Positions 23,001 to 35,600 of a stretch of DNA of 64,000 nucleotides are shown here, piece after piece. The position numbers were made by a program, and so were the translations under genes. The stretch's first letter is position 1; the number at the start of each line of letters is the position of its first letter. The stretch is from Burhinus oedicnemus (lineage: Eukaryota; Chordata; Aves; Charadriiformes; Burhinidae), in NCBI GenBank assembly GCA_008921705.1, contig VFFE01005959.1:1346-65345 (forward strand), read 5' to 3'. The notes under the pieces are model-generated. The model did not search any database and was not told the DNA's origin. It worked only from the letters and a program-made list of their open reading frames with translations.

Positions 23001-24047
23001 TCCAACCATTCGTTGATTCTATGAAAACTCATGTGTTGGTGTGATGCCAAGGGATGCCAAGGATCCCTGGTCTGGCATCTAACAGTGCAGGAGCCATGAG
23101 TGAGTCTCAATTTGAAGAGGAGAGAGGTAGGTACGGCAGCAAAATCACACCCCTGTAGAGGCCAAAGTAAACATCCATACCCTTGTTGTATTGTAGTGAT
23201 CACCAGCACAATGGTCTTTCCTCCTCCTCCCAGGAAAGCCAAAATCCCTGGGGAAGAGGTCGCTCCAAAGAGCTTGTAGAGGGGATGGTGGCAACTCAGT
23301 ACAGAAGGGGAAGGACAAAATGTAGGAATTGAGATAGTCTCCAGCAATAACACAAATGCCTCTGTCTCCTCCTACCAGGCTGTTGTTCAGCTGGAAGGTA
23401 ACAACAAACTGGTCGCAAACCTGAAAGGGCTGAAATCCGTCACCGAACTCAATGGAGATACCATCACCAATGTAAGTGTAGAAGAGGGGCAATGGCCGGA
23501 GCTATGGTGCCTAGAGCTGCCCTCAGGGTTCTGACCCTACAACGCCTACAGAGATGCTGGGGACCTTAGAGGTGCTGGAGATGAGCACATGCTTGCACTC
23601 AGGCTCTGTAGCCAAAGCTGGTCAGTTGGCCAGGCACTGAAGGCAGTTTTTTGGTACAGTCTGATCCCAAAAGTACTCTTTGAGACTCCAATAGGCATTT
23701 TTGATCAAAGTTTCACACAATGAGGGCATGTTCTCACCCACCCAGATGTATATGTTTGTGGCTGGGCCTGGCACTTTTAAAGAAGAGAGGTGCAGCAGAC
23801 TGATACCAGTTGAGGGATGCCAGATTATCCCTACCTGCTTTGGAGTATTCATGAAGACATCTAAAGCTTTAATAATTCAGTTTATAGGAGACAGACTGAG
23901 GACCAGTCCTGTTTTGATTTGCAAGACCAGATCCTTTCCAAGTAGAGTTTGTAGCCAACTGCCATGAAAAGCTAATGTTTTCCATTTGTATTTCAGACGA
24001 TGACCATGGGAGACCTCACCTACAAGAGAATCAGCAAGAGAATCTAG
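20031..24047 (+). CDS. FABP1: Fatty acid-binding protein 1, liver type (4 exons, complete)
   Basis: Spliced CDS 20031-20097, 21165-21337, 23379-23471, 23997-24047: 384 nt and 127 residues, the normal FABP1 length. The four-exon layout with codon split after residue 22 is the invariant structure of the intracellular lipid-binding protein family. The protein begins [20 protein letters not shown], has [38 protein letters not shown] and ends [13 protein letters not shown], closely matching vertebrate L-FABP. The conserved R122 in KRISKR belongs to the ligand pocket. FABP1 is a cytosolic ten-strand beta-barrel carrier that binds two long-chain fatty acids, acyl-CoA and bile acids in hepatocytes and enterocytes. 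It sits head-to-head with THNSL2 and tail-to-tail with SMYD1. It is distinct from the liver basic FABP10, which lacks this sequence pattern. Confidence 0.98.
21165..21337 (+). CDS. FABP1: FABP1 exon 2
   Basis: 173 nt from acceptor TGGGCAG to donor GTGAGT. Encodes [14 protein letters not shown] to LTGEKVK, residues 23-80, including the lid helix and beta strands B-F. Confidence 0.98.
21748..21807. repeat. Short duplication with perfect hairpin in FABP1 intron 2
   Basis: TTTTAATAGCCAGTTTGGAAAA and a near copy with CCG in place of CAG flank a perfect 10-bp inverted repeat (21766-21775 with 21779-21788, 3-base loop). Confidence 0.85.
22881..23023 (+). mobile_element. CR1 LINE 3' end in FABP1 intron 2
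   Basis: GATCCCTGGAATTGTTCAAG, GGCAGGTTGGATGGGGTTTTG, GAGCAATGTGGTCTAGTGG, CCAAGGCAGGGGGGTTGGAA and GGTCCCTTCCAACTCCAACC ending in ATTCGTTGATTCTATG form a textbook CR1 3' terminus in plus orientation. Confidence 0.93.
23379..23471 (+). CDS. FABP1: FABP1 exon 3
   Basis: 93 nt, phase 0, from acceptor CTACCAG to donor GTAAGT. Encodes [12 protein letters not shown] to ELNGDTITN, residues 81-111. Confidence 0.98.
23997..24047 (+). CDS. FABP1: FABP1 exon 4 with stop
   Basis: Begins after acceptor TTTCAG and ends with TAG at 24045-24047. Encodes [16 protein letters not shown], the last two beta strands. Confidence 0.98.
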   Translation, partial: TMTMGDLTYKRISKRI

Positions 24048-24090
24048 AAACTGTGCACACGGCAATCATTTTACTGTGTAAAATGTGTCC

Positions 24091-24113
24091 ATTAAAGTAA
24101 AATTTGTATTAAA
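24091..24113 (+). terminator. FABP1: FABP1 poly(A) signals (ATTAAA, two copies)
   Basis: ATTAAA occurs at 24091-24096 and again at 24108-24113, 44 and 61 bases after the stop codon. No AATAAA is present nearby. The 3' UTR is therefore very short, about 80-90 bases. Confidence 0.7.
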
Positions 24114-26284
24114 GGCCTCTTCATTATCATCAATCTCTTTGTTGTTGCTATAAAGAGATGCAAGCCTCCAAATCTCATGCAAGCCCTGGTAGAAATTGGG
24201 CAACAGGCTGAGACAAGGCTGTGCTGATGTCGGTGAATGGAGCTGGGCTAGGCCACAGGCTCAGAGTCATTGAGCAACCTTCTGAGATGTGCTCTATGCT
24301 GATAAGCACTCTTCCAGCCCCTTCCTGGGAACAGGTGCCAGCATCCTGCTGGGGATGTCCTGATGGGTCATGCATCCATGGCTGCCCTGGCTGGGTGGAT
24401 GGAGGAGCACTGGGCAGGGAAAGAGCTCTGTTCCCTTTACTTACAAAGACGGCCAAAGCGACCACAAGGTGACTGGCAGGGCCAAAGGATGGGGAGTTTA
24501 GGTGGACTCAAGGAAATGTCAGTGATTCTGCCTAGGAAGCTGCCTTAGGAAAGCAACCAGCAAGCGTCCCAACCGCCATCCCCATCATCACACTTCTGAA
24601 ACAGCATCCAGACCTACAGGCTCTGTCCACCCCCTTCTCATCTCTTCCCCATCCCTCCCCACCATCAGGAGGGTCCTGGACAGCCTGCAGGTGTCCAGTG
24701 TGTGTTTTGCCCCAAACCACACCTGATAAATTAGGTTGAACTGGAATTGAACTCTCCTTCCAGGGTGAAATACAGGTTTTCTGTCCTGGCAGGAGATGGG
24801 CATTGGTTATTCACAGTGTAGACATGGAAGGAGCACCAAAGTCATCTCCTGTGCTCTCACTTGGCACTGCAGGCTGGATGGAGATGTGGTTTTCTGACGC
24901 ACACAGAAGAGGAAACTCTTCCTTCTTAGCTGCCTTTTCCAAGCCCTGTGGTTGGATGATGATTGGGAATCATCACTGGGAAATGGATATATATGGCCGG
25001 TGTGATATACCTAGTTGGGATGATGTTCTTACAATGGCTCAGAGCTGATCAGGATGTTAGGAAAACACCACAAGTGCTTCCCCACTTGCAGGAGGAGCAA
25101 CCCCAACATGTGCCACTAAAGGACCAATTTGTCCTCACATGCATCTCTCCCATGACTCCTTTCCCCACAGCAAAGGTTTTCCTGTTACAGCTTAACATTG
25201 ATCCTCATGCTGAGAACTGAACCAATATGGATTGTCACACAGGACATCAAATGGGCACCTCATGGACAAATGGAAGGGCTTAGCTCAACAGTGCCTAAAG
25301 AGAAAATATCAGTCTCCAGTGAACTCATCTTAGATCTGGAGGAACATCAGCAAAATTGCTGAGAAATGTCAAAAAGGAAAAGCCATGGGTTTGTTTTCTT
25401 GCTATTCTGCTGAGAAGCAGCTAGGGGACTCTTGAACAAACCATTCCTTTTCATCTCTTGGCTGCCACTGAAGGTCTGGAGCAAACCAGTTGCATTTTGA
25501 GATAGATGGGCAGACAACAAAGACTGTTTTTTATCTAGGAATCCAACCATTACCTTTAGACTTTTACTTAGCTCCACTGGCTGCCTGCTGGCAGCTGATC
25601 CATGGACTATCCCTTTTGTGCTCAGTGCAAAATTGATTAAGCACCTGTCTAAGCTGAAAGGCAGGTGCTGAAAGGCATCAGAGCCCCCAGCTCACCCTGA
25701 AGATGAGCAAAGGTGGATCCTCATCCCTGGAAACCGCTTGTTCATTTAGAGCAAGCCACACAGCCAGCGCACCACACCACTGCAACTGTCTTCTGGCATG
25801 GACCCATGTCACGTTCATCTGCTGCCGTCACTGCAGATGTCTTCTGATTTTTAACTAAGGAAACTAATTTACACTAATTAATTTATCCTGATGTAGGAAT
25901 TCCACTTAGTCTCACTTGCAAAGTGCCCACAGTTTGATGTTGCACCCGTGTCAGCTGCAGAATCATTTTTCAGCAGTTTTTCATCAGAAAAACACCATTT
26001 TACACAAAACACCATCTGTGGGTCTTATTCAGTTTGCACTTAATGCCCCAGGCATACATGACACTTTCTGGAACCAGCTTCCCACTTCTACCATCCCTTG
26101 GTCAACCACCCATGGACATCACTGGAAAGAAATGATGCCATCATAAGGATGTGGTGGGAAAAAAACACTTAGGAAAGAACCAAATAAATTTAACCAAGGA
26201 TTTTAGGATCAGGACTTGTGTAGAGAGAAACAGGCTTCCAATAAGAATGTAAATACTTTTATAACAGGTTTTTTTGCTTTGATT
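24114..26284. other. Intergenic DNA between FABP1 and SMYD1 3' ends
   Basis: About 2.2 kb separating the convergent ends of FABP1 and SMYD1. No exon, repeat or conserved frame recognised; open frames are short and unremarkable. Confidence 0.6.
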
Positions 26285-26290
26285 TTTAAT
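26285..26290 (-). terminator. SMYD1: Candidate SMYD1 poly(A) signal ATTAAA
   Basis: The minus strand reads ATTAAA 219 bases beyond the SMYD1 stop. The only canonical AATAAA nearby overlaps the stop codon itself (26513-26508), so this variant hexamer is the better candidate. A more distal signal cannot be excluded. Confidence 0.45.
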
Positions 26291-26508
26291 GCTAGTGGTA
26301 GAAAAAGGATGTTGTTTCTGCCAAGATCTCTTCTGCTTTGAGTCCTCAGATTTTTCAAGACTCTCTCCTTGCAGGTCCATGGTCTCAGACTGGTGCCACT
26401 GGGAACAATCCTTATGGGTATATCACATTCCTATATCACATCTCCCATGTTTGGAGGTGCCACAAGTGACATTACCCAACAGGCATGAATTTGTGTCAAG
26501 CTCAGGGT

Positions 26509-26667
26509 TTATTCCTTCTTGTGGAAGAGGCTTGGTGAGGTCTCATTGCTGGGTTCAGGCATGACTTGAATCTTTTGGTTTTTGAGGGCAGCTTCCCTCA
26601 TCTTGTAATACATGAACTCATTCTGCTGGAACATGCGCAGCTCCATCTCCGTCTGGACACGCATGAC
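26509..26667 (-). CDS. SMYD1: SMYD1 exon 10 with stop
   Basis: 159 nt after acceptor CCCTCAG, ending TAA at 26511-26509. Encodes [18 protein letters not shown] to PSLFHKKE, matching the known SMYD1 C-terminus. Confidence 0.97.
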   Translation of the reverse strand, partial: VMRVQTEMELRMFQQNEFMYYKMREAALKNQKIQVMPEPSNETSPSLFHKKE

Positions 26668-29600
26668 CTGAGGGACACAACAGGTTATAAAACCCGTGAT
26701 GCAGGGATCTCAAAGCAAGTGAATAAAGCACTACCTAAAAATAGGGACTGTTGTTCAGGGATGTCCTAGGCCATGTAATGACTGATGCAACTTAATCTAG
26801 GTGTCCCACCAGCAGGACCAAAGCTGACTGGACACAGATACCCAGTTACTTTCTTAAACCTGGTTGCCTGTGTACTGTGAAGGTGAAGAAGGCACCAACC
26901 CTTCCTGCACCAAGCTCTTCCACAGGCTGCTAGGAAGCCTCACACTCCTAAACCTTACGCAGGACCTAGAGGCGACACTGTGCAGAGCCAGGGAGTGAAT
27001 GTGTTTCCCATCCATACCCTGGGCCTGACCCTTGGTGTGACCCATCACCAGGGTAGGGGTCACCTCATGTGGAAGGAGGTAAGAGAGGAGGAGAGGGATG
27101 TTTAGCCTCTCTTCGACCATGTCACAATTGCACCCCCTGCATGCCAGGATTCACCATGAGCAGAATCATTCCTAGTGCTGCATTATGGCAGAGACCCAGA
27201 AGGGATTTTACGAAATCTTTTTACAGCTGTCTGTGAGTTTATTCAACCCTTGGTTTAGGAGCACAGAGATAAGCATGTCCCATATATCCACTATTTTTCT
27301 CCTGAAGTAAGTGGGAAGAAAATACAGAAATGGAGGTGCTGGGGTCTCATCCTCTGCTATATACGGGGAAACAGACAGGTTGGCTTTAGGTACTAGATAC
27401 TCATTTTTCTGATGATATAAAATTGCACTAATAAAGTTTATAGCTCTGCTATCATGGGGACTAAGACATCAATAAAGGATTTCATTTGGTATTGTGTAAT
27501 TTTTTGGCTAATAAAGGAGAATGTTGTAAAGCTAACAGGTCACATCAGGTGAGTTAAAGACTAAAGAAATGATAGCTCCCCAGCTGCAATTGTAAATAGT
27601 TCATCATATCTGAGCAGATATAATTCCCTGGGATCTGCAGCTCCTGACCCTAAGCTATGAAATACACCTGTCAGTCATTTGAGGAAAAAATACATTGCAG
27701 CTTAGAAAGACTGGGGAGCGGTAAATAAAGAAGAATGGACACCAGTAAAGAAGATCAGGTGGTAAACTGGAAACATCCACCATATGTAGTTTGATATCAT
27801 CAAATTGTAATGCCATCCATCCAAGAACAGTGAAATCAGGCTGTTTGAAGAATGGGAGGTTCTGTCCTTGGTTACAGCATTTTCAAAGAAGATTCAGGGG
27901 CTCAGCGGCCATTTTTAATATTATTTTTCAGGGATGAAAATTTCCCATCGGAAGGGATATGCATTTCCCAGCAGACTGTAAGATAATGCAGAGAAAACCA
28001 CAGCACGAGTAAGTAGTCAGTACTTGATACATCTCTCAGCTCTTATGGATGGGTTGCTTCTACAGCTTGAATGTAATTTTGCCCAGACAGACAGCAGATG
28101 CAACACAGGAGACAATACCTACCTCCAGGTCTTTGGTAATTGGGTGGGAAGGTCCATGGGTTATCAGGAGAATGGCATAGGCTTTACAGATCAAGCCATG
28201 CCCGGCTTCAATGAGACCAGCATGCCAGTGAGTCACTCCTGCCCGCATCACGGCCATCCCTAGCTGTGCATTGTTGGGATGGTATATTTTCCTGGAAAAA
28301 CATTAAGTAATTTTAGTTCAGGAAAGATCTGGGTTCCCAAATGTTTGTCAGTGACATGATGTGTTTGCCAAAGAGCAGACTGTTTGCTCAAGTGAAGAGC
28401 ATATTGCATTCAGTGCCACTGAAATGTGCAGCCCTGCTTACAATGGGGCAGGCATGAGTTACACAAGGACACAAGTTATATGAGGATATGAGCTGTTGTG
28501 AAACAGGATGAACAAACTGTGAACAGGAAAAGTTGGACACCTGGGTTGGAGAATGCCAAGCTCTGTCATTCCACATTATTTTGGCACAAACAAAACCTAG
28601 ATCTGACCCTACAGTCCAGATGTCATCAGCTTAACTCCAGATACTGAATGCAGTGCCTAAATTGAGACTGCAACAACCACCAGCTTCTCATTCAAAGTGG
28701 GAAGAGAAACAGGTGGTTCCAGAAACTCCAGAAATGTTCATCTCACACCCTGGAGATGCATCCCTGCCTCTGGGGACTGTCAGAGCACTCCCCTACTGGA
28801 CAGTACGCTAGATGGGCAAGATGACTCCTGGCCTCTACATCCAACTTTAGAAGCACAGGCAGAGTTAGAAGCTGCTTGGATTTACCTGAAAACCTGCCTT
28901 CAAGGGCTTATTTGGCATATTGAATTGGCAGATCTTAAAGCAATGAAGGAAATTACTGTAGTCCCCACTCTGAACTGCAAAGCTGAGAAACAGGCAGGGG
29001 AAGCAATTTCCTCTGTGTCATTCAATTAGCTTAGTGCCAGGGCTGGGACACAAAGTGGCTTGTCAGGCTTGCAGGCCAGAGAGATTCACCTTTTTGAAAA
29101 AGAACAAAATATCACAGGCTTTTTGGGATAGAACTGACCAAAAAGGCAAGTAATGCAAATGAGATGCTCTCAGCAGGAGGGTGAACGAGATGACAAAATG
29201 GGCGTTTCTCTCTTCTGTTCTCTATGTTTTCCATTACTTTTGTTTGTTTGTTTGCTAATTAATACCCATCAGTCATGTAGTAAAACCTCAGTAATAATAA
29301 AGTACCTCATTTTTACTCTGAGGTTTGCCCAGGATATGTGAACTAAGCCTGAATTTCTTTATTCTCTCCGAGCCTTTACCACAGGACTTGTGCATACTAA
29401 TTAGCCAAGACAAAAATCCACATATTATTCAAGAGTGAAGGGATATCTTGAGCAACAGCCATTTGACACATTTTCTCTTTTCTGTGCAGCTTCTCCTTCC
29501 TGCAGGGTGCAGGGGAACAGACTATCTCCTGCAGTGACAGCCTCTCTGTCCTGCGCCCAGGCTCTGTGTCTTGCTACCAGGGCAGCCCTGAGATGCCTCT

Positions 29601-32600
29601 GAGACAAAACGAAGAGGCTACTGAAGGATTTACCCAAAGCATTAGCTAGTTACAGTTTAGTAAATCGAGGTGTTTGGGAGCTCTTGTACACATAGGAAGG
29701 GTCTGGTTATATAATCAGGTCACAACCTAAATGTCAGCACTGCTGCCCTGATGGGATCAGGCTAAGAAATTTATTTTTATAACACACTGCCTAACATTGC
29801 ATAACCAGAGCTGCCAGAAATAGGGCATAGACATACAGGTAGCCGTCCACCATCCTCTTGGCGTAGTCAGCTGCTTCCTCAAACATCTGGAGGTAGGAGA
29901 GCACCTCGGAGGCAATGCTGAGGATCCTCAGGAGGTAGATGTTCGTGTCCCCAAGCACAGGCTCCTGTTTCTTCAGGCATTCACGGCACAGCTTCACAAC
30001 CTGTGCTCGGGGGAAGCAGGGAGAAGAAGGGAAAGTCACAGCACCTTTGGCCCCAAAGCTGCTACAGCAAAGCCCTCTGTGTTGCATGGTCCATACCAGT
30101 CCTACAGGCCAAGTCAGCCTCTTTGAAGGTTGGGGAAGACAGGATATGCTTTGATTTGTTGAGAAACATCAGCCTACCAAAATGATCGGTGCTCAAAGCT
30201 TTCTCTCCCAGGCTTACATTCATAAAACTGATGAGGAAAAAGTGATGTCTACTGTTCAGGAGAAGAAAGTCCCCAGGAGGCTGGGTTTTGTCAGACACCA
30301 AGTGCCTACAGGACTCTTACATTCCAATGCCACCCACCCAACCTCCTACAAGCACTTGATGCAATGAATGCTCTTAATGACCCCATGGGGCTGGAGACAT
30401 GCAGCTGCAATGTCCCATGCCTGTCTGCTCTGCTGCGTCATTGCTGCACCTACCCCTGACACAACATCCCAATCTCTGCTCTGGGGGGCTTCAGTCTTTT
30501 CCCAAAGTAAGTTCAAACCCAGAGGCTGTTGCTAAACCTGAAGAGTTTTCCTGAAGCTGTTACACTCTGAAGAGAACAATTAAATATTTCCTGGGTCAGC
30601 AAAAGAGGGAGAAAGGAGGAAGTGACTTGAGGTCCCTCACCCTTTTGATCTGTGCTCCAGCTGGGACATGGGTCTCCCACACTGTACACCCATTCTCAGC
30701 ACCGAACAAACAAGCAACACGCAGGAGCCAGGAAGTGGAGATCAACACAGGCAGATATAGCGCATAGCTTGATGCTTGTGGCAAGTCTCCCGACTGTCCT
30801 GTCCCTCTCCCAAACCCACTGTCCTCCTTTTTATGAGGCTACCTGGCAGGGATGACTCATTACACTTGCCCTTTAACTCATGTTTTTTGCCCAGGAGGCC
30901 CTTGGTTCAACATCTGTGTCAATCAGAGGTGCTGGAAGCCACTTAAATCTCATTGTATCATCGCTACAAAAGAGACAAGGCTGGGATGTTGTCTCAAACA
31001 TTGTTGTGCTTTACCGAGGGCAGAAACCAGTGTCAGCTTTTGCAATTTGAGCTGGCAAGAGGGCAGGAAGAACATGGGGATATTCAGGTTACAGCAATGG
31101 GGGTTTGTTTCATCCTTAAATCATTGATGTAGAGAGGGACAAGACCTGCTTTTCCTGGCAGTGCATATACAGCAAGAGAGCAAAAGCAGCAGGACTCACT
31201 TCATGGTAAAGTCCTTCCATGCGGGCCTTGTTGATCTTCTCCAGTGTGTCCTTGGAGAACTGGATGACCTCCTTCACCATCTCTGCAGAGGGCTGGCAAC
31301 AACGTTAGGAAAACCAGTGAGGAAGATGCACTGCCTGATGCATGCCAAAATACCCTGGTTGGAGGGATGCTTGTTCTGCAGTCTGGGAACACAAATCAGC
31401 TCAGCAAGATGCTTCCCACATCACTCACTACCTTCCTACCACTGGCTGTATATCCCAGCACGCCTCCTCAGACCTGCCTAAGATTGGGTTGAAATGATGC
31501 CGCTACCAAACGGAGAGGTGAAGCTCCTGCTGAATTCAGCAAGAGTGTTGCTCATCAGAGTTGTGGCCACGTACATTGGGCATGCATAACTGGGTTCCTT
31601 GACTCTTCCCTCCACTTCTCTCCTTTGGAAAAGGGACAGAACTGACTCTACAACTGGAAGGTCTCATGAGACTCCAAAGAGGCTGTGAAAGCCACCACGG
31701 GTGCAGCTGCTTGAGAGAAACGAGGATCTTGAATGAGAGGTGGGTGGAATAAGGATAGGAAAGATCACTGAATTTTACCCACTCTGAGAAACGCTGTCAT
31801 TAGGTCCAACCACCATAAGATGGTTGATCTCAGATTTCAGTTGCATCCATAGAGTGGAGTGTTTTCCCACACACCTCAAAGAAGTTTGGATTTCACCATG
31901 TATTTGGAGGCATGATGCACATCTAAGCATACCTGACAAAACACTAACCAGCCCCTAATTAGCTGCCTCCTCTCCCTTCATTTAATGCTGAAATATGACA
32001 CTATGATATCCAGCACCACCATTCATCTTCCCTTTTCCTAAGCCTTTCAAATTTGCATTTTCAAACTATTCTAGCTATCATGACCTTCCTTGCCATAAAT
32101 GGGAAATCTGAAATCAGCCCACAATCGCCTGACTCCAGAAGCTTGCAGGAAGAGCCTGGTCTGCAGACACATGATAGAGCAGGAGCACAGGAATGTGCCC
32201 AGTAGCCAGGAAGGACCTCTGAGTGTGAATCAAAAGCAGAGACCCAACATTACAACAAAGGATGCAAAGATTTGGAGTAAGGATCATGGGACAGTCGTTG
32301 TCTTTTTCCACACCTGGTCAATGAGATTTTTGAGGAATCTGTGAAATTCAGCTAGTTTGGAAAAGCTCTTGAAAGTTTTGTATGGAAGGAAAACCAGTAG
32401 TTCTTCAGAGCCATATACCCCCATCTATTTATAGATATGTATGTATGTGTTATGATTTATTATTCTATATTATTAGACTGAAGCTATCACAGCTAATCAG
32501 ATCTTGGCAGCTGTTTGAGCAGCATGCAGGGTGTCCTAATGCACAGAGCACATTCAAAGGCAATGTTAACGTCAGTGCAAATCACATCGCTATGCTGTCT

Positions 32601-35600
32601 GAGTAAAGACTCCCAGAATAGGTACTTTAACCAGCACTTCCACAGTGGCTTTGTCTAATAAAAATCCTTTCTTCCATTTACTAGACCCCTAAGCCTGTTG
32701 CCATTATAAACAATGGGAATTCTGCTACTATTTGGAAGGGGTGAAGGACTGGAGGTCAGAACGGCTGTTGAGGATGTAAGCTGTCAATCTTGCATACATT
32801 CATAGCGCTTTTTCCACACAGCTGTGAGTGTTGCCACTTTCAGGCAAGTGAGCCTGAATTCAGAAAATGCAGCAAACGTGCTCTGTGGGTGAGGTCAGTC
32901 TAGATACTTATTGTCTGTGGATGGAGTGTATTTTTAACAGCTGAAATCATGCACCTTGCACAGTTACAGGCTTTTCTATACAAGCACTTCAGATTATGCA
33001 GGACATTTACCCCAAAGTGCATGTCTTCCTGCTACACGCTACAGAGCAACTCTAATGCTTATGAGAAAGGGATGGTGCATCTCACTGCTCGGTCACGGCT
33101 TGATAGCAGCTGTTGAATGAGAGCTGAGATTTTTTTATGGCATCCACTAGAGATGTTTGAAAATACTTCTACAGGAAGTCAGATGAAAATGCTTCTGCAT
33201 CAGAGGACTGAGCTCTGGTACAGCTTTACATTAGAAGCAGGGAGTTTCAGTAGTCAGGATCAGCTTTAAGATGAATCTTGATAATTTAGTAATAGGATTA
33301 TATAGCAGGGTCTTTTTCATTAGTGGGGAACCCAACGAGCAAAGGGTTTCTTCTAGTCCTGTGTCCAACTTCCCATGGGAGCTCCCTGATATCAGTTCAA
33401 TCCTGTTTCTCCAAACCTTGCTCAAGGAGAGACTTTTGCCCTGCAATATTCAGCCTTTCCTGACTGCCACCTATATGAGAGAAGAGTCATGGGACTGAGC
33501 TTTGGCTTTCTGGTAACTGTGCTGAGCTGGAGGCTGAGGGTTTTGTACTCGTTCCCAGGAAGGTGCAGCTCCATGGGCCTCTCCTGATGGCAGTGCTGGT
33601 CTAGGAGGTCATGGTTCTTCATCCCACCTTCGCTGTTTGGTCCTGCCCCACATCAGCCCCTGTGCTATACTGTCTGGTTCATTAAGTGACTGTTTGACAG
33701 TGCAGATCTGTGACTTGATAATACATTAAAATGTTCTTGCCTTGCCTTGCCTTGCCTTCCTTTATATGCTTTGTAAAGCTTGCAGGAGTAGAAACTCCCT
33801 AAGCTAACACTGCCACAGAGGACAAAAAATACGAGCAATTATATCCTTGGGCAGAGGAACCAAAAAGAAACTCTTAGAGCTACAGCATGCTCATAAACTG
33901 GAGCCACTGGCCAAGCAATACACCCCACTGCTGACAGCAAGACACAGCCTTACACTCTCCCACTCGATGACTTGTGAGACCTCCAAGGAAAACACAGATT
34001 ACTTAAAAATGGTCAAACATGTTAATTCTTCACAGTCAGTCTGCCCACAGTAACCATGCACAAATGTCAAGCGATGGTACAAACTCTCCGTGACAGGCCT
34101 TTGCAAGGAGGGACTGGAAGTTCAGGTTTCCCCCCTTCTTGGAGCCAACGTGATGGTACATGTTTTACAAACCGTACAGCTTCAGCAGCGCTCGTTAGTC
34201 CTGTCACCATGAATCACCTGCAACATATTTTCCTTTCTGTTCTTCAAAACTTTGATTCCCTTTCAGTTCCTCCAAAAACCCACAATCTAAATGCCAGCAT
34301 TTTTTTCATCTCTAGGCCTAATTTTCCAATATTTTAGCATTTTGCTTTTTGGTCAGAGTTAAAAGTAACTTTTGTGGGCTTTTTTCAATTTTAAATTAAA
34401 AACTGCACTTATGTTACATAATAGGGATTAAACTGGCCTTGCGTGGTGGGCTTGAATTGGTGTTGTGCTCAATCAAGGTTCAGTTCTGTTCTCATTTTTT
34501 CCATTGGCACTAGTCAGGCTTCTGCCAAAATTGGACTCTGTTACTATTGAGAGTGTCCCCGGGCTGAGGAACCACAGCTACAGAGACACACAGATGCCTC
34601 GGTGGGGGAGATGCAGCCACCTCTGTGTTTGGACACAGCAGGACAAACCATACCTTGCTTTCCCCCTCTTTCACTGCCAGCATCAGGTCATCCTTAATCT
34701 GTTTCTTGCAGTGTTCACAGGCACAGTCGAAGTAATACTGCTTCTTCAGCTGCTTCCGCCGCTCCTCACTCACATTGAGGAAATCCACATAGGAAACTGT
34801 CAGCTCGTCCCCAGGAGAAATCTTGCTCAGTGCCCGCAGCTCAATCCTGGGTGCAAAGGAGACAAGATGTGGACTTGGAGAAGCAGCAGAAGTAAAGGTG
34901 CAGCCATAGAGCCATTGGGGACAAATCCTGTGACCTGCTCCTGCCTTGCAGAGGTGAGCCCTTGCCCTGAAGTTCTGCGTTAGCTCTTCAGGGAGGCAAT
35001 GCAGAGACGGGCAGCAGTCTGGTTAACTGAATACAGAGTAAGAACACGGTCACACCAGTTTCTCCTGCCTGTCTGCCCGCCCCTGGCAGGGATATGTAAG
35101 CGTCTGAGCTATAAACAGATTAATGCCCCATTACTTTATGTGGGCAGGGGCTAAACCTAGACATAAACTTTAATTGCGTTGCAGGAGATCTGGCCAGAAT
35201 GTCATGGTTTGGGCCAGATTGGCCCAATCAGGCGGAATGACAGATGTTCTTGCTGTCCTGCTCTGCTCCGAAGGGAGGCAGGAGAGAGAGAAAAAAAGAG
35301 ACTTAAGAGTTTAGAAGGAACTAAACTACTTTAATGAAATATTAATAGTAAAATAATAAAAAAGAAAATAATGAAGTACATACAAAACTGTATCAAGCTC
35401 CCAGGATGACAATCAAGTCACCAACAGGCACTGGGGAAGTCCCAGACCCCAAGATCAGAAATACACAGCGAGCCTTGCAAAATGCTGAGTTTGGACTTTG
35501 GGTCTTTTTTTAAGTACTGCTTTGCATGCTACCCACACATCCCTGGCTAGACTCCCAGATCCTGAGCCATGCTGCTTTCGGTATCATTTTCACTCTGAAA

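Noticed and set aside
34465..34983. 172-codon plus-strand frame
   Set aside because: It is antisense to SMYD1 exon 6, whose coding constraint suppresses stops on the other strand.
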